Below are positions 1 to 11,755 of a stretch of 64,000 bases of DNA, one piece after another; the first letter of the stretch is position 1; each line of letters begins with the position of its first letter. The stretch is from positions 124,001 to 188,000 of the forward strand of contig JAJGOT010000168.1 in the NCBI GenBank assembly GCA_022457155.1, in the 5' to 3' direction. The notes below the pieces were generated by a model, which saw only the letters and a program-made list of their open reading frames with translations, did no database searches and had not been told where the DNA came from. Position numbers and translations under genes: made by a program. This DNA is from Cladopsammia gracilis (Eukaryota > Cnidaria > Anthozoa > Scleractinia > Dendrophylliidae).

Positions 1-1
1 C

Positions 2-1366
2 CCTACAGTACTTCGCTCCGATGTGTTGAAACTTCTCCACGACAGCCCAGTGGGTGGCCACCTTGGAGTGTCGAAAACCCTAGGCAAGGTCCGCGAACGA
101 TTCTACTGGATTTACTGTCGGCGGGACGTTGAAGAGTGGTGCCACAAATGTGACCTATGTGCTTCAAGGAAGGGCCCAAGGGCGAAGCAGCGATCACCGC
201 TTCAGCTGTACAATGTGGGAGAACCCATGGAGCGTGTTGCGATAGATGTACTGGGACCGTTGCCAGAAACGGAACGCGGTAATAAATACATCTTGATTGC
301 CATGGATTACTTCAGTAAATGGCCTGAGGCGTACGCACTCCCGAATCAGGAAGCAGTCACTGTTGCCAATGTCCTTGTGTCGCAATTCTTCAGTCGGTTC
401 GGTGTGCCAGCTGAGCTCCATTCCGACCAAGGTCGGAATTTTGAGTCTCGTGTGTTTCAAGAGGTATGCACATTGCTTGGGATTCATAAGACAAGGACAA
501 CTGCACTGCATCCCCAGTCCGATGGCATGGTGGAGCGCTATAATAGAACTCTAGAGAATCAGCTTGCCACATTTGTTGAAGATCATCAGGGAGACTGGGA
601 CCTTCATTTACCGCTACTACTGATGTCATACCGTTCAGCAGTGCACGAGACTACGAAACTTACCCCTGCCATGCTGATGTTTGGGCGGGAGTTACGCGTA
701 CCTTTGGATCTGCTCATGGGGCGGCCACGAGAAGAATTTGTTGAGGAGCGAAGTTATCTTGACTATGCAGAAAGATTGCGAACATCTCTAGAGACTGTTC
801 ATGACTTTGCCCGCGACCATCAGCAGGCCAGTAGCCACCGAATGAAACGACAATACGACATGCGCAGTGACGCATCTACCTTCAGTAGAGGAGCACTTGT
901 GTGGCTGCACAACCCCAAACGTAAGAAAGGCATTTCTCCTAAGCTTAGCCGACCGTGGGAAGGGCCGTATGTTGTGGTGGAACGACTAAACGATGTTGTG
1001 TACAGGATTCAGAGAGGTCCTCGGGCCAAGCCTAAGGTGGTGCACAGAGATAGGATGTGGAAGTATCGTGGGGATATTCGTGCCGATTGGTTAAAGGAAC
1101 CAGCTGAAGGACAAGTGGAGAATGTACCCAACGGGACGTCTGCCCAGCCGGAGCCCCTGGAAGACACTGCCAGGAGGAGCTCTCCACCCAGTCGCACCAA
1201 CAGGAGAGGAAGGAAAGCTAAACCCCCAAGGTTCAGGAGCCATGTTTCCTTGTCTAGCGGAATCAGGGAGGACGTCTTACCACTACAGCGGGTACCGGAC
1301 AACCTCAGGCGTTCTGACAGACACAGGAGAAAACCCCTCAGATATAATGACTTTGTTGCGAGTTGA
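2..1366 (+). CDS. Ty3/Gypsy-type Pol, C-terminal integrase part; 5' end outside window
   Basis: The frame is open from the first bases, so this is the tail of a longer Pol polyprotein and no start codon belongs here. Domains in order: an HHCC zinc-binding module (His in LLHDS and GGHLG, Cys in CHKCDLC); an integrase core with the D-D-E triad (Asp in AIDVLGPLP, Asp in HSDQGRNF, Glu in GMVERYNR); then a basic C-terminal domain with WEGPYVVVERL. In this family integrase inserts the retroelement cDNA into nuclear DNA. The part visible here is intact to its stop, and a purine tract and an LTR follow. About 450 codons are visible; protease, reverse transcriptase and RNase H should lie upstream. The intact frame suggests a fairly young copy. 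Confidence 0.93.
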   Translation, partial: PTVLRSDVLKLLHDSPVGGHLGVSKTLGKVRERFYWIYCRRDVEEWCHKCDLCASRKGPRAKQRSPLQLYNVGEPMERVAIDVLGPLPETERGNKYILIAMDYFSKWPEAYALPNQEAVTVANVLVSQFFSRFGVPAELHSDQGRNFESRVFQEVCTLLGIHKTRTTALHPQSDGMVERYNRTLENQLATFVEDHQGDWDLHLPLLLMSYRSAVHETTKLTPAMLMFGRELRVPLDLLMGRPREEFVEERSYLDYAERLRTSLETVHDFARDHQQASSHRMKRQYDMRSDASTFSRGALVWLHNPKRKKGISPKLSRPWEGPYVVVERLNDVVYRIQRGPRAKPKVVHRDRMWKYRGDIRADWLKEPAEGQVENVPNGTSAQPEPLEDTARRSSPPSRTNRRGRKAKPPRFRSHVSLSSGIREDVLPLQRVPDNLRRSDRHRRKPLRYNDFVAS

Positions 1367-1506
1367 AACTTTGGAGGATCACGATAAGGACACTGTTGCA
1401 GAAACACTTGTTAAAACCTTGAACATTATTACCATTTCAATTGTGTTTTAGATTGTTGTTATAGTTAGTGTTATCCGGGACGGATAATCATCTAGGAGGG
1501 GGGCAG
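1367..1506 (+). other. Gypsy 3' untranslated stretch with polypurine tract
   Basis: Non-coding link between the Pol stop and the LTR. It ends in a purine-rich run (about 1494-1506, AGGAGGGGGGCAG) directly before the LTR's TG. This is where plus-strand priming is expected in LTR retroelements. Confidence 0.7.
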
Positions 1507-1703
1507 TGTAACGGTGTATTGCATGACATAGGGCCCAAATATGGGACTTCCATATTTGGGCATACCATGTGGTTGCGGTTGTAAAGAGCGAGCGAACGAG
1601 CAAGGTTGTAACGGGAAAGCTCAGAGATTGTGATAGATTAAAAACAGGCCAAACGTTCAGTACACACTCTCTTTTATTCGTGGAACCCCGGCTAAGCGTG
1701 ACA
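1507..1703 (+). repeat. 3' LTR of the Gypsy element
   Basis: Starts TGTAAC and ends GTGACA, imperfect inverted ends of the usual TG...CA type, about 197 bp long. It directly follows the polypurine tract. The 5' LTR lies outside the window, so LTR identity and target-site duplication cannot be checked. It lies on the same strand as the kinase gene and ends 119 bp before that gene's predicted ATG. An AT-rich TATA-like patch (GATTAAAAAC, near 1636) sits inside it. Confidence 0.75.
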
Positions 1704-1822
1704 ATATACACTGTTATCGATGGCTTTTAATTTTCTTTTTAATTTTTGCTTTTGTTCATTCATCCCACGATAATGAAAACCGAGAAGACACTGGGGACGA
1801 GGGTGCTCTCAGTAGACACAAG

Positions 1823-1978
1823 ATGGCGTTGTTCGGAGCAGAGAAAATTTGTGAGGTGATTGGAAATGTCTCGTGGGGTGACATTGACTTGGAACCTGGA
1901 GCGACAACACTTTATAAGTACCCATGGGGCGACTATATTCAAGTCAGTAAAACAACAGCAGCAGTACAGTCAGTACAG
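1823..1978 (+). CDS. Kinase gene, coding exon 1
   Basis: Starts at an ATG in a good initiation context (ACAAG-ATGG) and encodes 52 residues, from MALFGAEKICEV to AAVQSVQ. It is followed directly by a strong donor, CAG|GTATGT, in phase 0. I do not recognise a domain. The segment alternates short hydrophobic strands and, with exon 2, could form a small beta-rich N-terminal domain. No signal peptide or membrane segment is visible. A Gypsy LTR on the same strand ends 119 bp upstream, so the promoter or 5' UTR may overlap the element. The coding call rests on start context, donor, codon-like composition and phase match to exon 2, 26 kb away. Confidence 0.6.
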
Positions 1979-2385
1979 GTATGTCAATCAATCGATGATT
2001 TTTATGCCTGAGCATGTACAGTGTAATGAGTGTTTTAACCCTTTAACTCGCAATGGTACATTGTATGTACGAAAAACACCAGTAGTGATTTGAAACTCTG
2101 CAGCTTTCACATATCTGGACAAGTGATAGTAATGATCACTTGTTAGGACAAAGCGATAAGTTTCATAGCTTTAACACCCAACTACTTTAATAGATAAGTA
2201 ATAATAATAATAATTATTATAATACTTTATTTACTCATTATTTTTTACAACTCTATGTTAAAAATACCTACACACATTTTATTAACAAAGTACCGATAAT
2301 TTAAATAGTTAATATAATTTTGAGCCTGGAGCTAAATTAACAGTTGAGTTTTCTAGTTAGCCACCAGCCATAGTTACAACTATGT
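1979..2385. other. Start of kinase intron 1, no feature recognised
   Basis: AT-rich intronic sequence with a short ATA-repeat patch near 2200-2225. No coding signal seen. Confidence 0.5.
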
Positions 2386-2548
2386 TAATAGCCCAATTTC
2401 GATATATTAAAATTCAACTTGAAACAAAAGACATCACTACGAGGCTTAGGGGAACAAACCATATAAATCCCTACTATCATTCCCCTAAGCCTCGTAGTGA
2501 TGTCTTTTGTTTCAAGTTGAATTTTAACATATCGAAATTGGGCTATTA
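2386..2548. mobile_element. Hairpin MITE
   Basis: The left end TAATAGCCCAATTTCGATAT is mirrored at the right end by ATATCGAAATTGGGCTATTA. The two arms, each about 70 bp, are almost complementary over their whole length around a short loop near 2456-2480. There is no coding content, so it is non-autonomous. Confidence 0.8.
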
Positions 2549-3673
2549 CAACTGTCCATGCTGCATATGGTTGTTCATTCAACTGCAAATCCAAAAATGC
2601 CCATTTCTACTTCCCAGGAAAACAACAAAAAATGCACATCTTTGCATCTATTTTTTTTTAATGAAAAAAATAATGCTGAATCCGAAAGTGTACATTTGCA
2701 ACAAACTTCAAACCTGTTCCTCTGCATATACACTAAAAAATTTTCCATCAATCTTTCAGCAGATTGAGCAATTACTGTTCATTCAGAGCGGGCTTGAGAC
2801 AAATGTGAATTTCCATTTAACTACCTCTTATAGAGACAATTTAAAATTTTGCAAATTAGTGTCTCTGTATATATGTACAGAGCAAAAACTTCGCAGTTAA
2901 TTAACTGCGAAATATTGCTTCTGTATATAATTTATATGCAGTGAGGAAGTTACATGTAACTGCAAAATTTTTATTTATATATATTTACCCCATTCAGAGC
3001 TACATGTACATGTATTCTTGCAAACTTATAACTCATCCTCATGCACGACCTTTGTCACCTTTACAATGCATTATAAACCTAGGCTTAAAAGTTTTATTAA
3101 ACAGTATTTTACTGAGCTTAATTAAACCTTAGAGTATACAGTCTTTAATGGTCATTATTTTTTTCAGTTGGTAAATGTCAAATAAAACTTTGTGCCTAGC
3201 ACTTTATAAGCAAATAACTAAAGTTTTAATAATACATACAATGATACAGAACGAATGTGCTGGATCTTTATTTGATCAAAAAATGCATGTGTATGATCAA
3301 TCACAAGACATGCAGGATTTTTTTCACTATAATAATTTATAGTATATAAAGCTTAAGCTTAATTAGTTGGTAAATGTATTTAAAATAACACTAACAGTAT
3401 GTTGTACCCAGCATGTTAGTTCTAACCTGTTTAAAAGTTGGGGCCACACAACATGCAGGATTTTGTCAAAATATCTTCAATTATTTGGGAATTCTGAAGA
3501 GGCATTACACTTGTTGGCACTAATCCCATGGGAAAACTACATGTAATTTAAAATTGAAATTGTGAATTATGTTGCCCAGGTCATTTTTTTTTTCAAGCAA
3601 ACAATTGTTTATATACATGTAATTCCCCTTGACACCTATCCCAAAGTGAGAGAAATAGCAACAAAATAGCTTC
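2549..3673. other. AT-rich intron, no gene
   Basis: AT-rich intronic sequence. One short perfect palindrome, TTCGCAGTTAATTAACTGCG, lies near 2889-2910. Otherwise nothing is recognised. Confidence 0.5.
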
Positions 3674-3863
3674 AATAGGCCATTTGCATGATGACGTCAT
3701 ATGACTACAACTACCAGAATCCTTCAGTTTTTTGTTTTGTAGTGCAAATTAGGGCTATTGTTATTTAAACCGCACTGGGATTACAAAATTTAAATAAGAA
3801 AGGAAAAACGAAATGAATTCTGGTAGTTGTAGTAAAATGACGCCATCGTGCAAATGGCCTATT
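3674..3863. mobile_element. MITE with AATAGGCCATTTGC ends
   Basis: The inverted ends AATAGGCCATTTGCA and TGCAAATGGCCTATT bound a 190-bp unit. A second inner inverted pair (ACTACAACTACCAGAAT / ATTCTGGTAGTTGTAGT) follows inside each end. No coding capacity. Confidence 0.8.
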
Positions 3864-4390
3864 ATTCGGGAATTTGGAAACCGTTATACTTGTTGACACT
3901 TCCCCTGGGGTAGACTTTCAATAAAGTCCTTCGTCTTTTATTTATAGCCCGCCGGACGAAGGACTTTTCACACTTGACTGGCGCCATTTTTAGCGACCCA
4001 AAAATGGGTCGCCGCGCTTAGACGAATCAGAGAAGCCGAGAGTAGCCCTTGGGGACAGAACTGTCAATCACAAGGTATTAGGCGCAATGAAACGTGACTT
4101 GCCGTTGAAATTCAACAATGGGGTCAGTTGCGAAACAATAATTGATGTCATTGACAAGTCATGCCACTCCCCATTTTTGGCGCGAAACGCAAATAGAAAC
4201 CCTTCAAGCGAGACAAGTCGACCTTACGCGACTTCGTCGCTCACTCGGCCGCTTCGCGGCCTCAAAACCTCGCTTCGCTCGCTTTACTGTGAAACTCGTG
4301 AGGTCGACTTGTGGCAAGTCTGCCCCTGGGGAAACTGATTAAAAATTGAAATTGTGAATATTTATATTAGAGTCTGTATAATTCCCCTTT
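3864..4390. other. GC-richer intronic segment, no gene
   Basis: Contains GGCGCC and CGACTTCG-rich patches between about 3945 and 4330, including the inverted pair AAGTCCTTCGTC / GACGAAGGACTT. It looks like another short repeat, but I could not set boundaries. The short open frames here have no recognisable product. Confidence 0.4.
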
Positions 4391-4726
4391 CAGGGTTGCC
4401 ACTCATTAGAACATAAAAAATTCCCAGACTTTTCCCTGACCTTAAAACAATTTTCACTGACTTTGCATTAGACAAATTATCAAATAAACCACATCCACTA
4501 TTACATTTGCTTCAGCTTCTTTTGCAGACCATCAGTATTCTTCTCTTCATTTTAGATCTCTTTACGTTTTTCACGGGATTTTGAATGCATGACATTTGAC
4601 TTCACCAAACTGAAAACAAAATTCCCTAACTTTTCACTGACTTTGACAAGAACTTATATAAAGACTTTCCCTGACCTTTTGCAAAATTCCCTGACTTTTC
4701 CCTGCCCTTGAAAAATTTTTGTTTTT

Positions 4727-4757
<31 letters not shown>
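4391..4757. mobile_element. MITE of the CAGGGTT type
   Basis: The ends CAGGGTTGCCAC and GTGGCAACCCTG are perfect 12-bp inverted repeats, with a possible 5-bp duplication CCTTT on both sides. The interior carries repeated TTCCCTGACTTTTCCCTGAC-like motifs. Related termini occur at 14643-15062 and 60353-60525. Confidence 0.8.
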
Positions 4758-4759
<2 letters not shown>

Positions 4760-7672
4760 TTTACAGATATCCTAAAGTGAGAGAAAGAGCAAATTAAAAT
4801 CCCAAGGTAGCTGACCAATAGATGCACAACAATGTCACTGTTTACTGTGTTCATTAAATTATTCTGTTGAGAAATCAATTTATTTGTATGCCAAAACAAC
4901 TCTGACCAAGATTTATAACTTCACTGTGACCACCTGATTTCCATCTTATCATGGGTGATGGGTTTACATCTCGGGGGGGGGGGGTACTCCCTTATATACA
5001 CTATATAGGTACAGTGTAACTATGTGCTGCCCGGTAGGGTAGGGTTTTTGAGGTGTTCAGTCCTTAAGTAGGGTATCCTTTTTGGTATTTTTGGTATTGT
5101 TATCCTTATATATTCGTTAGATAGAGTCACTAAATTGCAGTATCCACCCCAACGCGCAAAACGAAAAAGATATGGTCTGTTAAAACTGTACTACACGGCT
5201 GAATTGGGCCTTAAAAAGGGTATCAAATCTCAATTTTCTATATATACCCTGAAATAGGGTCAGGGTTTGAGAACCTTGGTGGCACACACCTATCCTAAAT
5301 TGTCGGGAATTGTAGGGACCCTATGAATGTTGTTTCATTACTGTACATAAATGGAACATACCTTTTACAGAAGTTATTTCTCAGGTGTGTGTACTCTGAC
5401 TTGAATGATTGCAAAGTGTTTGTAAGATGCTGTGAGTTGATTCGTTTGATCTCTTGAGTACATCCCCAATGTAAAGGTCTTGTGAACCTTGACATTGATC
5501 AATGCTTTTCTCAAAAAATATTGCTATGTCATAAATCTTTGAAATACTCAGAGAATTATTGTATTTTTACTATTTTCTTTGTTGACAAATACATGTAAAC
5601 CATTGTCGTAGAGCTTGAGGTGTGGGATCAAGAGAGTCAGTGTTTTTGGACATTTGATAGCTACAGGCCTATACCTTATTGCATGAAATTTTTTGCAATA
5701 GTGACTGTCATTAACTTTGCAATAATTATTTTAAAGGTTGCATACATGTAATTCACAACACTATAATTTTGCAAACATTTTATATTGTAACTCACTTTAA
5801 TTTTGCAAAATTTCATAAAAAAATTCTTGATTTTAGGTAAATTACAATATATCACATGATGTTATCTGTCAACAGATTACTGTACAGCTGTACATGTCTT
5901 TATTATACCACCAACAGTAACAAGCCAAAATAATAAATACAGTTTCTGTAGAAGGCATTATTTTTTTTAGTAGTATTGAATAATCAGCAACAGGAACAAA
6001 ACAGAAACCATCCAAAAACAATAATTTATATGTACTGCCTTCTAATAGAGGTCCCGAAGTCTATGCAACTATGAAAAACGCATGTTTTTAACAATCACAA
6101 GGAGGCCTAGAAATTCCGATTGAAGTAATAGCTAGAGTGGATTTGTCCTTTAATAATGTTGCAGCTGTTGAGAAGTTCAAAATTTGATTCCTCTTGAAAA
6201 AAAAAAAAAGACTTTTTTGCCACTGGAATACTTCAGCTTTGGTTTACGGTAATTATAAGCTTAATGTTTGATAAGTTAGAGGTATCTTGGATCATGATGT
6301 GTTTAACAATCTGCATGTAAGGCCATGGAGATATATGTTGGATGCAATGAGCTTTTAATTGGTTTGTTGTAACTGTTTGGTTTTTCATGTGTTATTAAGT
6401 TTGTTATTAGTTTGTCTTACATGTATTTAACTTAAATTGTGATTGTTATTTCACTCCCATTGTTTATGTGATTAAGCACTTGCAATACTCTAAAATTGGT
6501 GATAAAAAGGTCAAGATTTGTACACCTGTATGCACATAATCTGCATATATTTCCTGGAATACTTAAAATGAAAAAAGACGTTCATTTATCTGTTCAGTTT
6601 TTGGAGAAACACAGCAAATTTAAGCTAATTTCATCCGACCATTTTTCATGCATTTTCAATTTTCTTTAGTGGTACATGTTTATTTTTTTTGCCTGATAGT
6701 TATTCAAGATGGTTAATATATAGAGACTATATATATATAATGGATTATAACCAAAATAGCTGTACTGACTTGTTGAGTAATGAGAAAAAATAAACTTGTG
6801 GTTGTACGTGTGACAGTGCTTTTAAAGTTAATACTGACATCATTCTAGCAGTTTTGAAGAAACCTATCAGACTATCAAAGTTTGCTATATAATATAATAA
6901 TTATTGTTAAATCTTACATATGTACATGTATAGATGATGAACCTCAGATCCAACTTGGAAAATGTTGTAGCTTCTGCATGCACGCACTACATGTACATGC
7001 AGTTGATTAAGATCTGAGTGCACTTTGTTGAATTTTTCTGCACCTCTAAACTATTACTAATACTCACAAACTCAACTGTCTGAAGTTAATACTTTGTTAG
7101 ATTTAGAGATAAGCCTCATCATGGGTACCTACATGTACATGTACACTCTACATTCAAGCTAATGGAGTATGTCACTTTTTTCTTAAATCATCAAAGTTGT
7201 AAACAAAAATTGTCATTGGTTCAGTTATTAATAGTGACCTGAACACCTCTTTCAGACATTCAATTTTATTGGTCTTAACAACCTGTTGCTGGTATTAATA
7301 AAAGTGCCCCTGTTATCAAATTTTTGATTTTCATTTTTTCACATTTTCGTGTACAATTAGACTTTCTTACTCATCTTGCCAAATTTCAATTCATTACGAA
7401 CATCAGAGGTCTTTTTATTTTAAAATTTATTTCCGAGAATTTACGGTGGCTATTAATCAACCTTGTTCCAAGGCTTGGCTGCGAATGGGAGAATGTGACG
7501 TCAAAGACTCAAACATACCTCACGGGTTGAAATTAATAATAACAATCAGCATAGAAAATTGCACGAAGAACAAGTCCTAAGTTTTTGTTGCTTTTCGCGT
7601 TATTTTCAATACTCATTGTTATTATAATTTCAGCTGTACATACTATAGTCAATACCAGGAAATATAAAAGTA
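4758..7672. other. Intronic sequence without recognised genes
   Basis: AT-rich. Holds a G run at about 4974-4983 followed by a GGTACTCCC/TAGGGTA-rich block to about 5290 that looks like a dispersed repeat. There are also many ACATGTA motifs and an A run at about 6198-6210. No coding signal beyond short random frames. Confidence 0.45.
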
Positions 7673-8190
7673 CAGTGGAACCCCGATTTAACGAAGTCCC
7701 CGATTTAACGTACAAATGTTTTCGGCCCGGCCAGAGTCACAGTAAAATGTATGGAGAAGAACCCCGATTTAACGTAATCCCCGATATAACAAACAAAATC
7801 TGGAGGACCGAACGTAAAAACTACCCCGATATAACGAATAAAATGTCATCATGCCACAGAAGACGAATCCGGCAAGAGATGAAACCGATAATATTTTGTT
7901 TATTCTCTAAGAACATTGTCAGCAGCTATCCATTATGTACAGTGGACAGTACATTAATAAATCACGAGTGCTTTAAGTTATGTGTACACTGTGCAATACC
8001 GATCAGACGGGGAAGTGTTGGACTGTGAATCAGAACGGTAAATTTTAATTATTACCTATACCCCGATCGACCAAAGTTTTAGGTCATTTTTCCACAAATT
8101 CGTTATATCAGGGTTCTCGATATAACGAAACCCGATCTAATGAACTGTTTTTTCCGGTCCCCTGTGCTTCGTTAAATTGGGGTTCCACTG
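7673..8190. mobile_element. Tigger/pogo-like non-autonomous DNA transposon
   Basis: The ends CAGTGGAACCCCGATTTAAC and GTTAAATTGGGGTTCCACTG are inverted repeats, flanked on both sides by TA. TA target duplication and CAGTGGAACC-type ends are typical of pogo/Tigger elements. Internal repeats of CCCCGATNTAACG occur near each end. It is 518 bp long with no transposase, so it would need a partner element to move. Confidence 0.8.
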
Positions 8191-8226
8191 TATGAAGTTA
8201 AACTGAAATTTCCAAAGGGGTACTTT

Positions 8227-8228
<2 letters not shown>

Positions 8229-8274
<46 letters not shown>

Positions 8275-8275
8275 A
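8229..8275. repeat. (ATT)n microsatellite
   Basis: About 15 uninterrupted ATT/TTA triplets. Confidence 0.95.
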
Positions 8276-8337
8276 AATTCATTAATAGTTCATAAAGAAA
8301 ATACAAAAGAAATAAAAAGTTTAATGGAAAGGTGTGA

Positions 8338-8903
8338 AAATCCTGATACAGAACAGCTATACTGCATCACTGTTACAGAATACTAATAGGAATGCTAATA
8401 AGCTTCATCACTATTGTTCTTATAACCCCCCACCCCCTTCCCCCCTTCTTCTCTCCCCTTCCTTTTCCCCACTCCTCCCCCCTCCTTCTCCTTCTCCTCC
8501 TCCTTTCTCCCCTCCCCCGCCTCTCCCTACTTCCCCCCATCCTTTTTGCCCTCCTCCTCCCCCCTTCTCCTCCCTCCCCCCTTCTCCTCCCTCCTTCCCC
8601 TCCTTCTCCTCCCCCTCCTTCTCCCTCCTCCCCCTCCTTCTCCTCCCTCCTCCCCCTCCTTCTCCTCCCTCCTCCCCCTCCTTCTCCTCCCTCCTCCCCC
8701 TCCTTCTCCTCCCTCCTTCTCCTCCCTCCTTCCCCCTCCTTCTCTGCCCTTCTTCTTCACCCACTCTAAGGAATAAGAAATAGATAAAATAAATGTGAGC
8801 AGCAGAACTGTATAGATATTTACATTGGTGAGCTATTGTAAATATACGTAAAAATAACAATGATTTAGATTACATACAGTATAGCTGTTCTGTGTCAGGA
8901 TTT
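8338..8903. repeat. Inverted-repeat-bounded segment with polypyrimidine tract
   Basis: The sequence TCCTGATACAGAACAGCTAT near 8341 recurs inverted near 8881-8900. Between them, 8427-8760 is a nearly pure CT tract built from CTCCTCC/CCCCCTCCTT repeats. The tract is open in several frames on both strands only because it is low complexity; it is not coding. Confidence 0.75.
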
Positions 8904-9362
8904 ACAAACCCCCCATTAAGTTTTCATTTCTTTTGTATATACAATACATACGGTACATGTACATAACACCATAGCACCATCAAACAGAAATTTACCAAAA
9001 TGTACAGTAAACCATTCAAAACCTGTTAAGACTATACTTTCTTGACGACTATCAATATTACTATTAGACAGCATGCAGTGCAGGGTTTCATGGAAAGTAT
9101 GGATCAAAGATCGGGGCTCAAGGATCACAGATCAAGGATTTTGAAAAAAAAGTCAATGAAAAATAAGAGAAAGTTAAAATGTCTAAGATCACACAAAAAT
9201 TAGAAAAAAATGAAAAAAGAAAACAAATAAATTGAATCTTTCTGTATGAAATAAAGTAAAATGAAATATAAATTATTTTATAAAAATTAATACTCAAGGA
9301 AATGCGCATGCTATGATTAGTCAAACCGCGTTAATTATAACTTGATAAAGCACGCACAAATT
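8795..9362 (+). repeat. Dispersed repeat, copy 1
   Basis: Begins GTGAGCAGCAGAACTGTATA and ends near AAAGCACGCACAAATTC. A second copy in the same orientation lies at about 11756-12335 with only small differences. A fragment of the same start also occurs near 51152. Confidence 0.75.
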
Positions 9363-9974
9363 CTTGCCCCCTTGTGGTCATTAAAGAAATAAAAAAACTT
9401 GTTCCTCGTGCATTGTTCAGTTATATAAGCCCTGGAAATTTTTTAAAACACTTGAGAAGTGTTGAGAAGTGTGAGAAGCACACTTCTCTTGTGCTCTTAA
9501 TAATTCCCATGTGTTCTTAATAATTCCTGTGCACTTGTATAACTCAATAATGCACTCGTTGCATTTTTTAAGTTTTAATAATGACCTTGCAAGATCTTGT
9601 GACAAAAGTAAGTCCAGTTGTAAACAGTCAATGTCTTAAATACTTTTATGTCCTCTGTTCAACCTGTTTATACTCCAGTTGTCAGCTCAAGGAGTTTGGG
9701 GGTGTGTTCTACTCAACATAGATTTGATTTGATTGTGTGGTTCCAGAAAATATCCATACCTCCCCCACGGATGGTCTTTCAGTTTAGACACCCCCCCCCC
9801 CCCCCCCCCACCTCACTGGAATTTCCGTTCCAGGGGGTTCTTTGACGACTCCCCACCCCCCAGGAATTTCCAACTTTTCTTTTTACCCTTTTCAAATTCT
9901 CAACTGTGTCATGCTTAAAAAAACCGTTCACTTGGTTTACACACAACATTTGTGACTTCTCACGCGAAAACAAT
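9363..9974. other. Intronic sequence with a C-run repeat
   Basis: From 9730 to 9865 there is a C-rich dispersed repeat with a run of about 20 C at 9790-9809. Nothing coding. Confidence 0.5.
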
Positions 9975-10195
9975 ACTAATGGCTATCCGTTCAAGCCGTT
10001 GAAGCCATTCACTTGGTGTTCATCACCCGTTCACGAACGGCAGAAGGCTGTGATAGCCGTTCAAAAAAATTTATTCAGCCCTTCAAACGGCTGCTACAAG
10101 CCGTTCAAATAAATCTTCAGCCGTTAGAACAGCTAGGGCTATCCGTTCAAAAAAATATTCAGCCGTTCGAACGGCTAATGTTTGTATCCATTTAG
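9975..10195. repeat. Cluster of AGCCGTTC-type short repeats, copy A
   Basis: Repeated GCCGTTCAA / GAACGGCT words in both orientations. A similar cluster at 11590-11755 brackets a 1.4-kb segment with this one. Confidence 0.55.
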
Positions 10196-11589
10196 ACAAG
10201 AACTAACAGCTACGCTTATCTGTTGACAAACAATTAAAAAGATTTCCAGCCATTTTTATGGCTATCGAAAGAGCTTCGCTTACCACGCAATTTGCATATT
10301 GAAACCTTTTGGATAAAGACATCTCGCTTTTTAATCCTATTCGGCCTGGGGGGGGGGTGCACAAAGTGCCTGCGCTAACTTTGAACGTTCATAACTTCTT
10401 TAATATGTATTCAAAAGCCATCAAACTTTGTGACTTTTCCTAAAATTTATCTGGCAACAATTTTATATAACAATTTTTTGATCACGTGACTTGATGTTTC
10501 CATGGCAGCAAGATTTTGACAGCCATGTTTTTTTGAAATTTGCATATTTGTACCTTTGAATGAAGAAAAAGAATGTTTATTGGTATAACTTTTATATTTT
10601 TACGTCATTTAGCATTTATTTATTGGTTTTGATTAATTTTGAGTCAATTTGGATGGTTTTTAAGAGGTTTTAAAAAATTCAGAAATCCAAGATGGCGGAT
10701 CCAAGATGGCGGCCGTATAACTAATTACCCAATAATTACGTCATATGACGTCAATGTTCCATTGTGTGGACCGCAAAGGAGGCAGTTTCGGACGTACTAT
10801 ATACCCTCTAGGTTTCATTGTCGTAGCCTTAATGTTCTTGAAGTTACGAAGGGGGGGGGGCACAATGTGCCCCCTCCCACCCAGGCTCAGGAACTCAAAA
10901 AAAGTCCAGGCCGATTAAAAAGAGAAGCACCTCCAGAATACGCAGTCATTCTATTGCCAAAACGACACTTGGAAATGAAAGCAGGGAGTTTGGAAAAGCT
11001 TAGTCTTAATTTTGTCCAGCAAAACTATAAAGAAAACAGAGAATTCTTAGAAGCGAACATTCAAATAGTGTGTTGCGTTACCAACACTGTTTCATATGCA
11101 AATTTTAGCAAAACGCAGAGTTACGCTTCGGTTAGTATACATACGTACAGTGCTCGAACTGATGGTTTCATCGTCCTTTAATAATAAAGTGCTCGGTAAA
11201 TGTAAACTTTAAGCATGCAATTTACTTGAAGAGTTTTGATTTTAAGACTGAAAAAGACTCGGGTTTTGATTTTAATTGTTGCTGTCGGCAGCTGAGCGTA
11301 AATGACCCAAACAGTGACCCAAAAATCATTTTGGTTTTGCACGCTTGTTGTCAGAAAACTCTGGTCTTCAACCTGTTTTCGACCGCCCTTGTTTGCAGGG
11401 TGTTTGTCACACTAGCTTTTGTTTTGTACAACTGTTTGTCTTCTTTAAAAATTCGGATAATTTTTTTTCGTGGGCATATTACAACTTGCCGATATTGACA
11501 TCTTATCATTTAAAGATCACTTTTGTTGCTGTACGTCAAATTTCTTCGGAACTGTATATCCCTTCGTGTCGCTGATTGTTTGCTCAAGA
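10196..11589. other. Segment between two AGCCGTTC clusters
   Basis: Two G runs followed by GTGCACAAAGTGCC / GGCACAATGTGCCCC (near 10350 and 10851) suggest a short TIR or duplicated element. A 180-codon open frame at 10639-11181 has no recognisable domain and includes a repeat, so I do not call it a gene. Confidence 0.4.
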
Positions 11590-11755
11590 TTTTTCAATAG
11601 CCGTTTTAGCCATTTACAGCCAGCCATTCGAAATGTTTCTTAATCTGCCGTTTAGCCATTCAGCGCGAGCCGTTCGAAATAATTCTTTAGCCGTTCACAG
11701 CCAGCCATTCAGAATAATGATTTTGCTGTTCAGCCGTTCACCGTGAGCCATTCGA
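11590..11755. repeat. Cluster of AGCCGTTC-type short repeats, copy B
   Basis: At least six GCCGTTC / GCCATTC words with similar spacing. Counterpart of 9975-10195. Confidence 0.55.

Noticed and set aside
7585..8028. 147-codon plus-strand frame
   Set aside because: Runs across the boundary of the Tigger/pogo-like element and its internal repeats; no transposase motif.
8334..8860. Pro/Ser/Leu-rich and Gly/Glu/Arg-rich open frames up to 149 codons
   Set aside because: They come from the polypyrimidine tract being free of stops on both strands; no domain and no codon signal.
10639..11181. 180-codon open frame as a gene
   Set aside because: No recognisable domain; it crosses a G run and repeat sequence, with no splice or start context of note.
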